Source of the DNA: Chitinophaga pinensis
Lineage (GTDB): Bacteria > Bacteroidota > Bacteroidia > Flavobacteriales_D > Crocinitomicaceae
Direction of reading: 5' to 3'
DNA length: 12,499 nucleotides
NCBI GenBank assembly: GCA_945870115.1
Contig: CAMBRH010000077.1
Coordinates: 1 to 12,499 of the forward strand
The position numbers were made by a program, and so were the translations under genes. Positions 1 to 7,533 of the stretch are shown here, piece after piece; the stretch's first letter is position 1; the number at the start of each line of letters is the position of its first letter. The notes beneath the pieces are model-generated. The model did not search any database, was not told the DNA's origin, and saw only the letters and a list, made by a program, of their open reading frames with translations.

Positions 1-1159
1 TGGAGATGAAGCATTGAAATTATTAACCCAAAAATTTGATCTTGCAAGTCTCGAAAATTTGGAAGTAACAGAACAAGAAATTAATCTTGCTTCCGATAAC
101 CTTGATGAATCATTAAAAATTGCAATTAAAGAAGCTTATAAAAATATTTATCTTTTTCATGAAAAACAAGTTGAAGAGCCAAATAAAATTGAAACCACAC
201 CTGGAGTAATTTGTTGGCGAAAATCGGTAGGAATTGAAAAAGTTGGACTTTATATTCCCGGTGGATCTGCTCCATTATTTTCAACTATTCTTATGTTGGC
301 AATTCCTGCAAAAATTGCTAAGTGTAAAGAAATTATTTTATGTACGCCTTGTGATTCAAATGGTGCAGTAAATCCAGCTATTCTCTTTACGGCAAAACTT
401 TGTGGTATTACGCGTGTTTTTAAATTAGGTGGAATCCAAGCGATCGCGGCAATGACATTGGGAACAGAATCAGTTCCTGCTGTTTATAAAATTTTCGGAC
501 CAGGGAATCAATATGTTACAGCTGCAAAATTATACGCACAAAAATTTAAAGTAGCCATCGACATGCCTGCTGGACCAAGTGAGGTTATGGTTGTTTGTGA
601 TGAAAATGCAAATGAAAAATATGTAGCTTCAGATTTACTAGCTCAAGCTGAACATGGTGCTGATTCGCAAGTTATTTTGATCTCTACAAATTTTGAAAAA
701 GCAGAAAAAATAAAACAAGAATTGCAAATACAATTAGATAAATTACCACGAAAAATACAAGCTAGCGGAGCACTTGAAAATTCAGCAGCAATCGTCACGA
801 GTATAGAAAATATCATTTCAATTGTAAACAGTTATGCTCCTGAACATTTGATTTTAAACACCAATTTTAACGAAAGGCTGATTGATAAAATCAGTAATGC
901 TGGCTCTGTATTCATAGGTCAATATACTCCAGAAAGTGCGGGAGATTATGCTTCTGGTACGAACCATACCTTACCAACAAATGGATACGCCAAACAATAT
1001 TCTGGTGTTTCCCTTGACTCCTTTGTGAAGAAAATCACTTTTCAGGAAATAAGCAAAGAAGGCCTTTTGAATCTTGGCAAAACCATTGAAATCATGGCAA
1101 GCGCAGAGGGATTAGAAGCACACAAAAACGCAGTAAGTATCAGATTAAAAGATTTATAA
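1..1159 (+). CDS. hisD: Histidinol dehydrogenase HisD, 5'-truncated by the window start
   Basis: Catalyses the last two steps of histidine synthesis, histidinol to histidinal to histidine, in the cytoplasm with NAD+ and Zn2+. The frame is open from base 2 and reads GDEA before a TTG at 14, which is family-like sequence, so the gene starts upstream of the window. By comparison with E. coli HisD (434 aa) about 45 residues are missing. Counting from the TTG, the expected residues are present: the GLYIPGG segment at 78-84, GPGNQYVTAAKL at 162-173, zinc ligands Q211, H214, D311 and H370, and the catalytic pair E277/H278. All lie at a constant offset of 48-49 from the E. coli numbering. The TAA is one base before the hisC ATG, so the two genes are co-transcribed. 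Identification is certain; only the start is unseen. Confidence 0.97.
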   Translation, partial: GDEALKLLTQKFDLASLENLEVTEQEINLASDNLDESLKIAIKEAYKNIYLFHEKQVEEPNKIETTPGVICWRKSVGIEKVGLYIPGGSAPLFSTILMLAIPAKIAKCKEIILCTPCDSNGAVNPAILFTAKLCGITRVFKLGGIQAIAAMTLGTESVPAVYKIFGPGNQYVTAAKLYAQKFKVAIDMPAGPSEVMVVCDENANEKYVASDLLAQAEHGADSQVILISTNFEKAEKIKQELQIQLDKLPRKIQASGALENSAAIVTSIENIISIVNSYAPEHLILNTNFNERLIDKISNAGSVFIGQYTPESAGDYASGTNHTLPTNGYAKQYSGVSLDSFVKKITFQEISKEGLLNLGKTIEIMASAEGLEAHKNAVSIRLKDL

Positions 1160-1160
1160 A

Positions 1161-2189
1161 ATGAATATTGAACAATTAATTAGACCTGATTTATTGGACT
1201 TAAAACCTTATTCATCAGCAAGAGATGAATTCGAAGGGGAAGCTTCAATCTACTTAGACGCAAATGAAAATCCTTTTGAAAATGGTTTCAATCGCTACCC
1301 AGATCCATTACAAATCAAATTAAAAAAGAAAATTGCAGCGATTAAAAACTGTGAATTAGAAAGTGTTTTTCTTGGAAATGGTTCAGATGAGTGCATTGAT
1401 TTACTTATTCGTCTATTTTGCGAATCCTACAAAGATGAAATTGTTAGTATTTCTCCATCTTATGGAATGTATGCTGTTTCTGCCAAAATAAATGCAATTC
1501 AATTAAATAATGTGCTCTTAAATGATGATTTTACCTTGAATTTAGCAGCAGTTTTAGAAAAAGGTAGAACTTCAAAAATATTATTCATCTGTTCGCCAAA
1601 TAATCCTACAGGACATAGTTTTGCAAAAAAAGATATTGAATTTTTGATTCAAAACTTTAAAGGAATTGTTGTTATTGATGAAGCCTACATCGATTTCGCA
1701 GAAGAAAAAAGCGCAATCGAGTTAATCGACAAGTATGAAAATTTAGTAATAACGCAAACATTTTCAAAAGCCTTTGGTTTGGCTGGAGCCCGACTTGGAA
1801 TGCTTTTTTCAAATAAAAAAATCATTTCATGGTTGAATAAAATCAAGCCTCCATACAACATCAATATTTTAACCCAAGATTTGGTAAGCAAAGTGTTGGA
1901 AAATTACCCAAAGATTCAAGAGGAAATTGAGCTAATAAAACAAGAACGTAAAAAGCTCATTTCAGAACTTCAACAAATTGATTCGATTGAAACAATTTTT
2001 CCAAGTGATTCAAATTTTATTCTAATTCGGATAAAAAATGCGGATGAAATTTATTCCAAATTGATTCAAAAAGGAATTGTTGTTAGAAACAGATCTTCAC
2101 AGGCACTTTGTAATTCTACTTTAAGAATCACTGTGGGGACAAAACAAGAAAACGAATTATTAATGCAAGAATTAAAATTAATCAGATGA
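1161..2189 (+). CDS. hisC: Histidinol-phosphate aminotransferase HisC
   Basis: PLP-dependent class I/II aminotransferase that converts imidazole-acetol phosphate plus glutamate to histidinol phosphate. The 342 residues match the usual HisC length of about 350. Visible motifs are YLDANENP at 31-38 (substrate arm), GNGSDE at 72-77 (PLP phosphate contact), NNPTG at 147-151, DEAY at 173-176 (Asp to the pyridine nitrogen), the Schiff-base lysine K203 in SKAFGLAGARLG, R211 (phosphate contact), and a C-terminal LRITVGT at 321-327 with the carboxylate-binding Arg. The ATG lies one base after the hisD stop, and its TGA overlaps the hisB ATG in an ATGA, indicating translational coupling. Nothing is missing or unusual. 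Confidence 0.97.
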   Translation: MNIEQLIRPDLLDLKPYSSARDEFEGEASIYLDANENPFENGFNRYPDPLQIKLKKKIAAIKNCELESVFLGNGSDECIDLLIRLFCESYKDEIVSISPSYGMYAVSAKINAIQLNNVLLNDDFTLNLAAVLEKGRTSKILFICSPNNPTGHSFAKKDIEFLIQNFKGIVVIDEAYIDFAEEKSAIELIDKYENLVITQTFSKAFGLAGARLGMLFSNKKIISWLNKIKPPYNINILTQDLVSKVLENYPKIQEEIELIKQERKKLISELQQIDSIETIFPSDSNFILIRIKNADEIYSKLIQKGIVVRNRSSQALCNSTLRITVGTKQENELLMQELKLIR

Positions 2190-3322
2190 AAAAAGTACTT
2201 TTTATAGATCGAGATGGAACCTTAATTCTCGAACCGCCGGTAGATTTCCAAGTAGATTCTTTTGAAAAACTAAAATTTTACCCCAAAGTATTTTCTGGTT
2301 TAGGGAAAATTGCACAAGAATTAGATTTTGAATTGGTAATGGTGACTAATCAAGATGGTTTGGGAACCAATTCTTACCCATTTGAAGATTTTATTGGACC
2401 ACATAATTTAATGGTTGAAACCTTAAAATCTGAAGGAATAAATTTTTCTGAAGAATGTATTGATAAAACATTTCCGCACGAAAATGCAGATACTCGAAAA
2501 CCAAAAACGGGCTTACTTCAAAAATACTTCTCAGAGGAATATGACCTGAAAAATTCATTTGTAATTGGAGATAGACTTACTGACGTGGAATTGGCAAAAA
2601 ACCTTGATGCAAGAGCTATTTACATAAAAAATGAAAATGATCCAGGTAAAAATGAAGTGAATTCTAAAGAAGAAGAATTAAAAAGTTTCATTGCACTTGA
2701 AAGTTGCGATTGGGACGAAATCTACACTTTTTTAAAACTTGGAGATCGAACTTCTAGTTACATTAGGAAAACAAATGAAACTGACATTTCGATTAAACTT
2801 GATTTAGACGGAACAGGAAAATCAAAGATTGACACAGGAATTTCATTTTTTGACCACATGTTGGATCAAATTGCGCGTCATGGTCAGTTGGATTTAGAAA
2901 TAATAGTAAAAGGTGATTTAGAAGTGGATGAACACCATACTATTGAAGATACGGCAATTGCTTTAGGTGAATGCTTCGCTCAAGCTTTGGGTACTAAAAT
3001 TGGCATAGAACGCTACGGTTTTTGCTTGCCTATGGATGATTGCCTTGCCCAAGTTGCTATAGATTTTGGCGGGAGAAATTGGCTCGTTTGGGATGCTGTT
3101 TTTAGACGAGAATTAATTGGAAAAATGCCAACTGAAATGTTTTATCATTTCTTCAAATCTTTCACAGATGGAGCAAAATGCAATTTAAATGTCAAATCTG
3201 AAGGTGAAAACGAACACCATAAAATCGAGTCTATTTTCAAGGCATTTGCAAAAGCGATTAAAATGGCTAAAAAAAGAGAAGGAAGAAACGCAACTCTACC
3301 TTCAACTAAAGGAATTCTTTAA
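2186..3322 (+). CDS. hisB: Bifunctional histidinol-phosphatase / imidazoleglycerol-phosphate dehydratase HisB
   Basis: Two-domain enzyme carrying out step 7 (dehydratase, C-terminal) and step 9 (phosphatase, N-terminal) of histidine synthesis. The N-terminal HAD domain (1 to about 165) has the nucleophile motif DRDGTL at 8-13 (D8, D10), TNQDG at 54-58, RKPKTG at 104-109 and GDRLTD at 128-133. The dehydratase domain (about 187-378) has FFDHMLDQIARHG at 221-233, DEHHTIED at 248-255 and ENEHHKIES at 341-349, the two His-rich Mn sites. The length of 378 is normal for the fused form. Oddity: the zinc loop of E. coli HisB (CPH...CDC) reads FPHENADT at 96-103, so the three cysteines are absent and the loop is shorter. 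It is coupled to hisC by a 4-base overlap and followed by a 112-base gap with a palindrome. Confidence 0.96.
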   Translation: MKKVLFIDRDGTLILEPPVDFQVDSFEKLKFYPKVFSGLGKIAQELDFELVMVTNQDGLGTNSYPFEDFIGPHNLMVETLKSEGINFSEECIDKTFPHENADTRKPKTGLLQKYFSEEYDLKNSFVIGDRLTDVELAKNLDARAIYIKNENDPGKNEVNSKEEELKSFIALESCDWDEIYTFLKLGDRTSSYIRKTNETDISIKLDLDGTGKSKIDTGISFFDHMLDQIARHGQLDLEIIVKGDLEVDEHHTIEDTAIALGECFAQALGTKIGIERYGFCLPMDDCLAQVAIDFGGRNWLVWDAVFRRELIGKMPTEMFYHFFKSFTDGAKCNLNVKSEGENEHHKIESIFKAFAKAIKMAKKREGRNATLPSTKGIL

Positions 3323-3365
3323 GAGATTTAAGAAAATTTAAAAGAAAGAATCAAATTTTGATAAT

Positions 3366-3428
3366 AAAGAATATTAGGTCTTAATTCCGATAACTATCGG
3401 AACTTAAAGTCATAATATCTTAAAATCT
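3366..3428. repeat. Palindromic REP-like repeat in the hisB-hisH gap
   Basis: The core at 3385-3402, TTCCGATAACTATCGGAA, is a perfect inverted repeat with 8-bp arms and a 2-base centre. Beyond it the flanks continue as an imperfect palindrome: AATATTAGGTCTTAA on the left matches the complement of CTTAAAGTCATAATAT on the right with small bulges. The whole element therefore folds as one long stem of roughly 27 bp per side. From memory, CCGATA(G/A)CTATCGG-type hairpins recur between genes in flavobacteria, so I read this as a dispersed repeat rather than a gene-specific site. No T-run follows the hairpin, so it is not an obvious intrinsic terminator, and hisH is expected to be transcribed through it. 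It could stabilise or process the mRNA. Confidence 0.7.
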
Positions 3429-3434
3429 ATTAAA

Positions 3435-4013
3435 ATGAAAGTTACAATTATAGATTATGGCGCTGGAAATGTTTTTTCAGTGAAGGCAGCATTCGAAAGG
3501 TTAGGTAAAAATGCAATAATTTCAGCCGATGCAGAAGAAATTAAAAGCTCAGACTTTGTTGTTTTCCCTGGCGTAGGACATGCAGAAGATGCAATGGCTC
3601 AGTTGAAAAAAAGTCAAATTGATCTCTTACTGCCAAATCTTAAACAACCCGTTATGGGAATTTGTCTTGGAATGCAGTTGATGTGCCAACACACGGAAGA
3701 AGGAGACACTGATGGGCTTGGTATTTTTGAAGATCTTAAAGTGATAAAATTTGATCCTAAATATAAAGTTCCTCACATGGGTTGGAACAATTTAATTGAC
3801 ACAAAAAGTATTTTAGAAGATGTGAATGAGGATGTATATTTTGTTCACAGCTATTTTGCACCTATCTCCAAATACACGATTGCGAGCTGTCAATATCAGG
3901 AAAAATTCAGTGCAGCACTTCAAAAAGATAATTTTTTCGCGTGCCAATTTCACCCAGAAAAAAGTGGCGAAGTTGGAAGTAAAATACTCACAAACTTTTT
4001 AAAACAAATTTAA
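3435..4013 (+). CDS. hisH: Imidazole glycerol phosphate synthase glutaminase subunit HisH
   Basis: Class I glutamine amidotransferase that hydrolyses glutamine and channels ammonia through the HisF barrel, where PRFAR is turned into IGP and AICAR. The 192 residues are close to the family's usual 195-200. The start MKVTIIDYGAGN is typical, FPGVG at 44-48 supplies the oxyanion strand, the nucleophile is C77 in GICLGMQL, PHMGWN stands at 113-118, and the catalytic partners are H173 and E175 in FHPEKSG. Its partner hisF lies two genes downstream, with hisA between them. The 112-base gap upstream is the widest in this operon and is filled by a palindrome, not by an evident promoter or terminator. 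Eleven bases separate the stop from hisA. Confidence 0.97.
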   Translation: MKVTIIDYGAGNVFSVKAAFERLGKNAIISADAEEIKSSDFVVFPGVGHAEDAMAQLKKSQIDLLLPNLKQPVMGICLGMQLMCQHTEEGDTDGLGIFEDLKVIKFDPKYKVPHMGWNNLIDTKSILEDVNEDVYFVHSYFAPISKYTIASCQYQEKFSAALQKDNFFACQFHPEKSGEVGSKILTNFLKQI

Positions 4014-4024
4014 AATAAGTACTT

Positions 4025-4744
4025 ATGAAAATTATTCCAGCAATAGATTTAATTGACGGAAAATGTGTCAGATTAACTCAAGGAGATTATTCCCAACAAA
4101 CAACTTATGAATATTCGCCCATCGACCTAGCTAAGAACTATGAGGAATTAGGATTTAAGTTTCTTCATTTAGTTGATTTAGACGGCGCAAAAGCGGGTAA
4201 AGTGTGCAATCTTGAAACCTTAAAGCAAATATGTAGCAAGACCAATTTACATGTTGATTTTGGAGGCGGAGTGAAAACAGAAGCTGACTTAAAATCAGTC
4301 CTAGATGCAGGAGCAAAGCAAGTTACTATTGGGAGTCTTGCTGTTAAAGACAAAACACTTTTTAAATCTTGGATTGAAAAATATGGCGCAAACAAATTCA
4401 TCCTTGGTGCTGATGTGCATGATTTAAAAATTGCAGTTAGTGGTTGGCTAGAAACATCAACGATTGATTTGTTTGATTTTATTGAAGAATATGTGGCTTT
4501 AGGAATCAGAAATATTTTATGTACGGACATTTCCAAAGATGGCACTTTGACTGGACCATCCTTTGATTTGTACAAGCAAATTATGAAAAAATTTCCTGAA
4601 ATCGATCTTATAGCAAGTGGAGGAGTATCTAACATTGATGATGTCATCCAGCTTCAAGATTCAAATATTCCCTCAGTTGTCATTGGAAAAGCTATTTATG
4701 AAAATAAAATTGACTTAAATAATCTTAAAATCCTAATATCCTAA
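4025..4744 (+). CDS. hisA: ProFAR isomerase HisA
   Basis: 1-(5-phosphoribosyl)-5-[(5-phosphoribosylamino)methylideneamino]imidazole-4-carboxamide isomerase, an Amadori rearrangement on a (beta/alpha)8 barrel that makes PRFAR, the substrate of HisHF. The 239 residues are normal length. The catalytic general base D8 lies in PAIDLIDGK and the general acid D130 in GADVHD. W141, phosphate-binding FGGGVK at 79-84, DISKDGTLTGP at 168-178 and ASGGVS at 197-202 are all present, showing the half-barrel duplication shared with HisF. The C-terminal tail, roughly NNLKILIS, together with the stop codon lies inside a sequence related to the hisB-hisH repeat (4725-4749), so the end of the protein may have been shaped by a repeat insertion. 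Eleven bases separate it from hisF. Confidence 0.97.
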   Translation: MKIIPAIDLIDGKCVRLTQGDYSQQTTYEYSPIDLAKNYEELGFKFLHLVDLDGAKAGKVCNLETLKQICSKTNLHVDFGGGVKTEADLKSVLDAGAKQVTIGSLAVKDKTLFKSWIEKYGANKFILGADVHDLKIAVSGWLETSTIDLFDFIEEYVALGIRNILCTDISKDGTLTGPSFDLYKQIMKKFPEIDLIASGGVSNIDDVIQLQDSNIPSVVIGKAIYENKIDLNNLKILIS

Positions 4745-4749
4745 AGTCC
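4725..4749. repeat. Half-copy of the hisB-hisH repeat at the hisA 3' end
   Basis: Reading TTAAAATCCTAATATCC and onward, this stretch matches 3404-3428 at 20 of 25 positions without gaps, which is the right flank of the palindrome between hisB and hisH. It covers the last codons and the stop (4742-4744) of hisA and ends six bases before the hisF ATG. The central CCGATA/TATCGG hairpin is absent, so it would be a partial or decayed copy. AT-rich composition raises the chance of coincidental similarity, but both copies sit just upstream of the next his gene. Confidence 0.5.
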
Positions 4750-4755
4750 AATACG

Positions 4756-5508
4756 ATGCTAAAAAAAAGAATAATTCCCTGTTTAGATATTAAAAATGGT
4801 CGTACCGTAAAAGGAATAAATTTTGAAGGTTTAGTTGATGCGGGAGATCCTGTAGAATTAGCCAAAGTTTACTCGCAAAATGGTGCAGATGAACTTGTGT
4901 TTTTAGATATTACGGCAACACATGAAGGTAGAAAAACTATGTTGGAAATGGTGAAAAATGTTGCTCTATCAATCAATATTCCTTTTACAGTTGGTGGCGG
5001 AATTTCTAGCGTAGAAGATGCTGCATTATTGTTGAAAAATGGCGCAGATAAAATCAGTGTAAATTCATCAGCTGTTAAAAATCCCAATTTGATTAAAGAA
5101 CTAGCTCAAAAATTTGGTAACCAATGTGTTGTAATTGCGATTGATGCGAAATTAATAAATGATAAGTGGAAAGTTTTTTTAAACGGAGGAAGGATTGAAA
5201 CAGATTTAGAATTGTTTGCTTGGGCAAAAGAAGCAGTAAATTTAGGAGCAGGCGAAATTTTATTTACCTCCATGGATCATGATGGAACTAAAAACGGTTT
5301 TGCTATTGAAGCTTTGAAGAAAATGTCTGAAATCGTCAATGTGCCTATCATTGCTTCAGGAGGATGTGGAAATATGCAGCATTTCAAAGACGTATTTTTA
5401 GAAAGTAAAGTGGATGCATCTCTGGCGGCAAGCGTTTTTCATTTTGGAGAAATTAAAATTCCTGAGTTAAAAACATATTTAAAAACAAATAAAATCGAAA
5501 TAAGATGA
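4756..5508 (+). CDS. hisF: Imidazole glycerol phosphate synthase cyclase subunit HisF
   Basis: Synthase subunit that joins HisH-derived ammonia to PRFAR and releases IGP and AICAR at the C-terminal face of a (beta/alpha)8 barrel. The 250 residues are typical. The two catalytic aspartates are in place: D11 in IIPCLDIKNGRTVKG and D130 in VVIAIDAK. Phosphate-binding segments TVGGGIS at 78-84 and ASGGCG at 200-205, NSSAVKNP at 103-110 and TSMDHDGTKNGF at 171-182 also match the family. Its TGA overlaps the hisI ATG as ATGA, implying coupled translation. HisH is encoded two genes upstream, so both synthase subunits are in the same transcript. Confidence 0.98.
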   Translation: MLKKRIIPCLDIKNGRTVKGINFEGLVDAGDPVELAKVYSQNGADELVFLDITATHEGRKTMLEMVKNVALSINIPFTVGGGISSVEDAALLLKNGADKISVNSSAVKNPNLIKELAQKFGNQCVVIAIDAKLINDKWKVFLNGGRIETDLELFAWAKEAVNLGAGEILFTSMDHDGTKNGFAIEALKKMSEIVNVPIIASGGCGNMQHFKDVFLESKVDASLAASVFHFGEIKIPELKTYLKTNKIEIR

Positions 5509-6113
5509 TAAATATAAACGAAATAGATTTCAAAAAATCAGATGGTCTTGTGCCATGTATAATTCAAGACGCTGAAACATTGCAAGTTCTGATGCTTGGC
5601 TACATGAATGAAGAGTCACTCTTAAAAACCCTTGAAAGTAAAAAAGTTACCTTCTTTTCAAGAACAAAAAGTCGCCTATGGACAAAAGGAGAAGAAAGTG
5701 GAAATTTTCTAAATTTAGTGTCCATTGAATTAGATTGCGACAAAGATTCACTATTGTGCCTCGTAAATCCGATTGGACCAACTTGTCATACAGGTTCAAA
5801 AACTTGTTGGAACAATGAAATCAAAACTTCTTATTCAATTTTAGAGGATTTAGAAAAAACTATTCAAGATCGCTTTGAAAAAGAACCAGAAAACTCTTAT
5901 ATCACAAGTTTAAAACAAAAAGGAATAAATAAAATTGCCCAAAAAGTAGGTGAGGAGGGAGTTGAAGTAGTCATTGAAGCTTTGGGTAATGACAAAGAAT
6001 TATTTCTCAATGAATCTGCTGATTTACTTTTTCACTATTTGATTTTGCTCAAGGCGAAAAATTTTGCTTTAGAAGATGTTTTGAAGGTACTAAATGAACG
6101 AAAAAAATCATAA
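5505..6113 (+). CDS. hisI: Bifunctional phosphoribosyl-AMP cyclohydrolase / phosphoribosyl-ATP pyrophosphatase HisIE
   Basis: Performs steps 2 and 3 of histidine synthesis in one polypeptide. The N-terminal HisI part (about 1-105) has GYMNEESL at 32-39, SRTKSRLWTKGEESGN at 52-67, the metal cluster DCDKD at 77-81 (D77, C78, D79, D81), and the further zinc cysteines C94 and C101 in GPTCHTGSKTCW. The C-terminal HisE part (about 110-198) has the MazG-like helices KVGEEGVEVVIEAL at 147-160 (E150, E151, E154) and NESADLLFHYLILL at 169-182 (E170, D173), the usual Mg-binding acidic residues. The length of 202 is normal for the fusion. It overlaps hisF by 4 bases and is the last recognisable histidine gene, followed nine bases later by an unrelated-looking reading frame. 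Confidence 0.97.
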   Translation: MININEIDFKKSDGLVPCIIQDAETLQVLMLGYMNEESLLKTLESKKVTFFSRTKSRLWTKGEESGNFLNLVSIELDCDKDSLLCLVNPIGPTCHTGSKTCWNNEIKTSYSILEDLEKTIQDRFEKEPENSYITSLKQKGINKIAQKVGEEGVEVVIEALGNDKELFLNESADLLFHYLILLKAKNFALEDVLKVLNERKKS

Positions 6114-6122
6114 AGCAATATT

Positions 6123-7130
6123 ATGAATGAAATTTTTGAGAAAAAAAAATGTTATCCGCTAACTCCAAATGTAAAAAAGTATTTAAAAAAATACGGGCGT
6201 ACATTTAAACTACCATTAGCATATGAAACATTGATGCGGTACACCGATTCTTTTCCGCTAGGAAATACGCTTTGGGTTACTGTCATGTATAAACAAGAAG
6301 AATTTATTGAAATAAATCAAGCACTTTGCTATATTTATTCATTATTGAAAACGGAAGGAGATATCTCCGTAATGGAGCATTTACGAGTTGACAGAATTGA
6401 TTTCTGTCTTTTTGGTAATTCAAACCCTTTTCGGATAAAGATTATCAATAATTTCAATGATAATTACGACTATTTTTACGTCAAAAAAACAGATGTTTCT
6501 AGAATTTTCGGGCTTGAATTAGAAGACATTCTTTCTCCCAATAAAGTAAATTATTTTATTGATAAAAATACCTTAATCGAAGAGCATATTTCAGGAATTC
6601 CGGGAGATGATTATATTAATTCGGAAGTAAATCATCCAAAAACAAATAAAACAAGGCTAGCAAAGGAATTTATAAAATTCAATGAAAGGTGTTTTTATAC
6701 TTTATTAGGAGACATGAGGGCATATAATTTTGTAGTTGAAATTACGCACGATTTTGATGATGTTCAGTATAGAATTCGTTCGATTGATTTTGATCAGCAA
6801 TGTTATGAAGGTAAAAAGAAAATATATTTACCTCAATTTTACAAAGAAAATTTAAAATTTGTAGAATTATCCATTACAGTACTTAATCCCCAAACTATTT
6901 TACAATATCAAATTGAAGAGCAATCTAGAATTGTTAGGAGAATGAAGCACGAACGACACATGCTAAATGATTTATTCGACACAATGGATAAAGAAACACT
7001 TTCGTCGATTGAAAATGTTAATCGTTTAAAAAAAGAACTTTCTGAGCATCATAACAACAATGAGTTTTTACATTGTAATTCAATGTCTGAAATTTTGAAA
7101 TTAAATTTAGAATCAATTCATAAAAAATAG
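6123..7130 (+). CDS. Conserved-looking protein of unknown function, possible kinase-like fold
   Basis: I do not recognise this 335-residue protein as a named family. It starts nine bases after hisIE in the same direction, so it is probably co-transcribed with the histidine genes. There is no signal peptide or membrane segment, so it should be cytosolic. The order of several segments recalls protein-kinase or aminoglycoside-phosphotransferase folds: a YFYVKK strand at 117-122 that could hold an ATP-binding lysine, EEHISGIPGD at 153-162 resembling a hinge, LGDMRAYN at 195-202 resembling the catalytic-loop D....N, and IRSIDFD at 218-224 resembling the metal-binding DFG/DxD. The C-terminal stretch of about 260-335 is charged and probably helical. 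These motif matches were made by eye. The kinase-like assignment is inference; that it is a real gene is well supported by its length, spacing and codon use like its neighbours. Confidence 0.85.
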   Translation: MNEIFEKKKCYPLTPNVKKYLKKYGRTFKLPLAYETLMRYTDSFPLGNTLWVTVMYKQEEFIEINQALCYIYSLLKTEGDISVMEHLRVDRIDFCLFGNSNPFRIKIINNFNDNYDYFYVKKTDVSRIFGLELEDILSPNKVNYFIDKNTLIEEHISGIPGDDYINSEVNHPKTNKTRLAKEFIKFNERCFYTLLGDMRAYNFVVEITHDFDDVQYRIRSIDFDQQCYEGKKKIYLPQFYKENLKFVELSITVLNPQTILQYQIEEQSRIVRRMKHERHMLNDLFDTMDKETLSSIENVNRLKKELSEHHNNNEFLHCNSMSEILKLNLESIHKK

Positions 7131-7134
7131 AAAA

Positions 7135-7533
7135 ATGAAAAAAATATTAATCTTAGTTATATTAATCGTAATAATTGGAGTTCCAGCAATTCATAAACTA
7201 TCTGGTGATTTTATTCCAACTTGGTTTTACAATAAGTTCAGTGGAAGTCTGATTAATAAAATTCCATTTGGAATCAACATTTCATATTTTATTATCATAA
7301 TCTTAGAAATCCTTGCTCCACTTTTATTTATTATCGGAATTTTAATGAGAGAATATTTAAAAACAAACTCTCTTAAATTCATTTCTTTGGGATTTAAAAC
7401 CAGTTATTTACTTTTCACAATTTTAACCTTTGGCAGTTTTTTGGTTGAAGATTATTCAAATGGTTTTAATGATTTTATTTATTTTGTTGGAATTTGCTTT
7501 CTTGAAAGTACACTTTTCACTAAAAATCAATAA
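7135..7533 (+). CDS. Small four-helix membrane protein, DoxX-like
   Basis: A 132-residue hydrophobic protein starting four bases after the previous gene, so it is the last gene of this transcription unit. Four membrane segments are visible at about 3-19, 47-70, 85-104 and 112-127. The loop after the first helix reads KLSGDFIPTWFYNKFSG, which resembles the K(L/F)tG..iP.WF..KF signature of small DoxX-like proteins in Bacteroidota. No catalytic residues or cofactor motif can be pointed to, and the role of these proteins is poorly defined, so no function is assigned. The first helix is membrane-like and has no lipobox or clear cleavage site. The assignment to the DoxX-like group rests on topology and this loop and is moderate. 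Confidence 0.8.
   Translation: MKKILILVILIVIIGVPAIHKLSGDFIPTWFYNKFSGSLINKIPFGINISYFIIIILEILAPLLFIIGILMREYLKTNSLKFISLGFKTSYLLFTILTFGSFLVEDYSNGFNDFIYFVGICFLESTLFTKNQ

Noticed and set aside
14..16. TTG as the start codon of hisD
   Set aside because: The frame stays open to the first bases of the window and the upstream residues (GDEA) fit the HisD family. The protein would otherwise lack about 48 conserved N-terminal residues, so the gene is truncated by the window, not started here.
3385..3402. Intrinsic terminator between hisB and hisH
   Set aside because: The hairpin is strong but is followed by AACTTAAAGT rather than a T-run, and histidine genes continue directly after it.
4165..4647. 160-codon reading frame on the minus strand inside hisA
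   Set aside because: It is antisense to a clearly conserved enzyme and has no recognisable motif, so it is a shadow of hisA codon bias.
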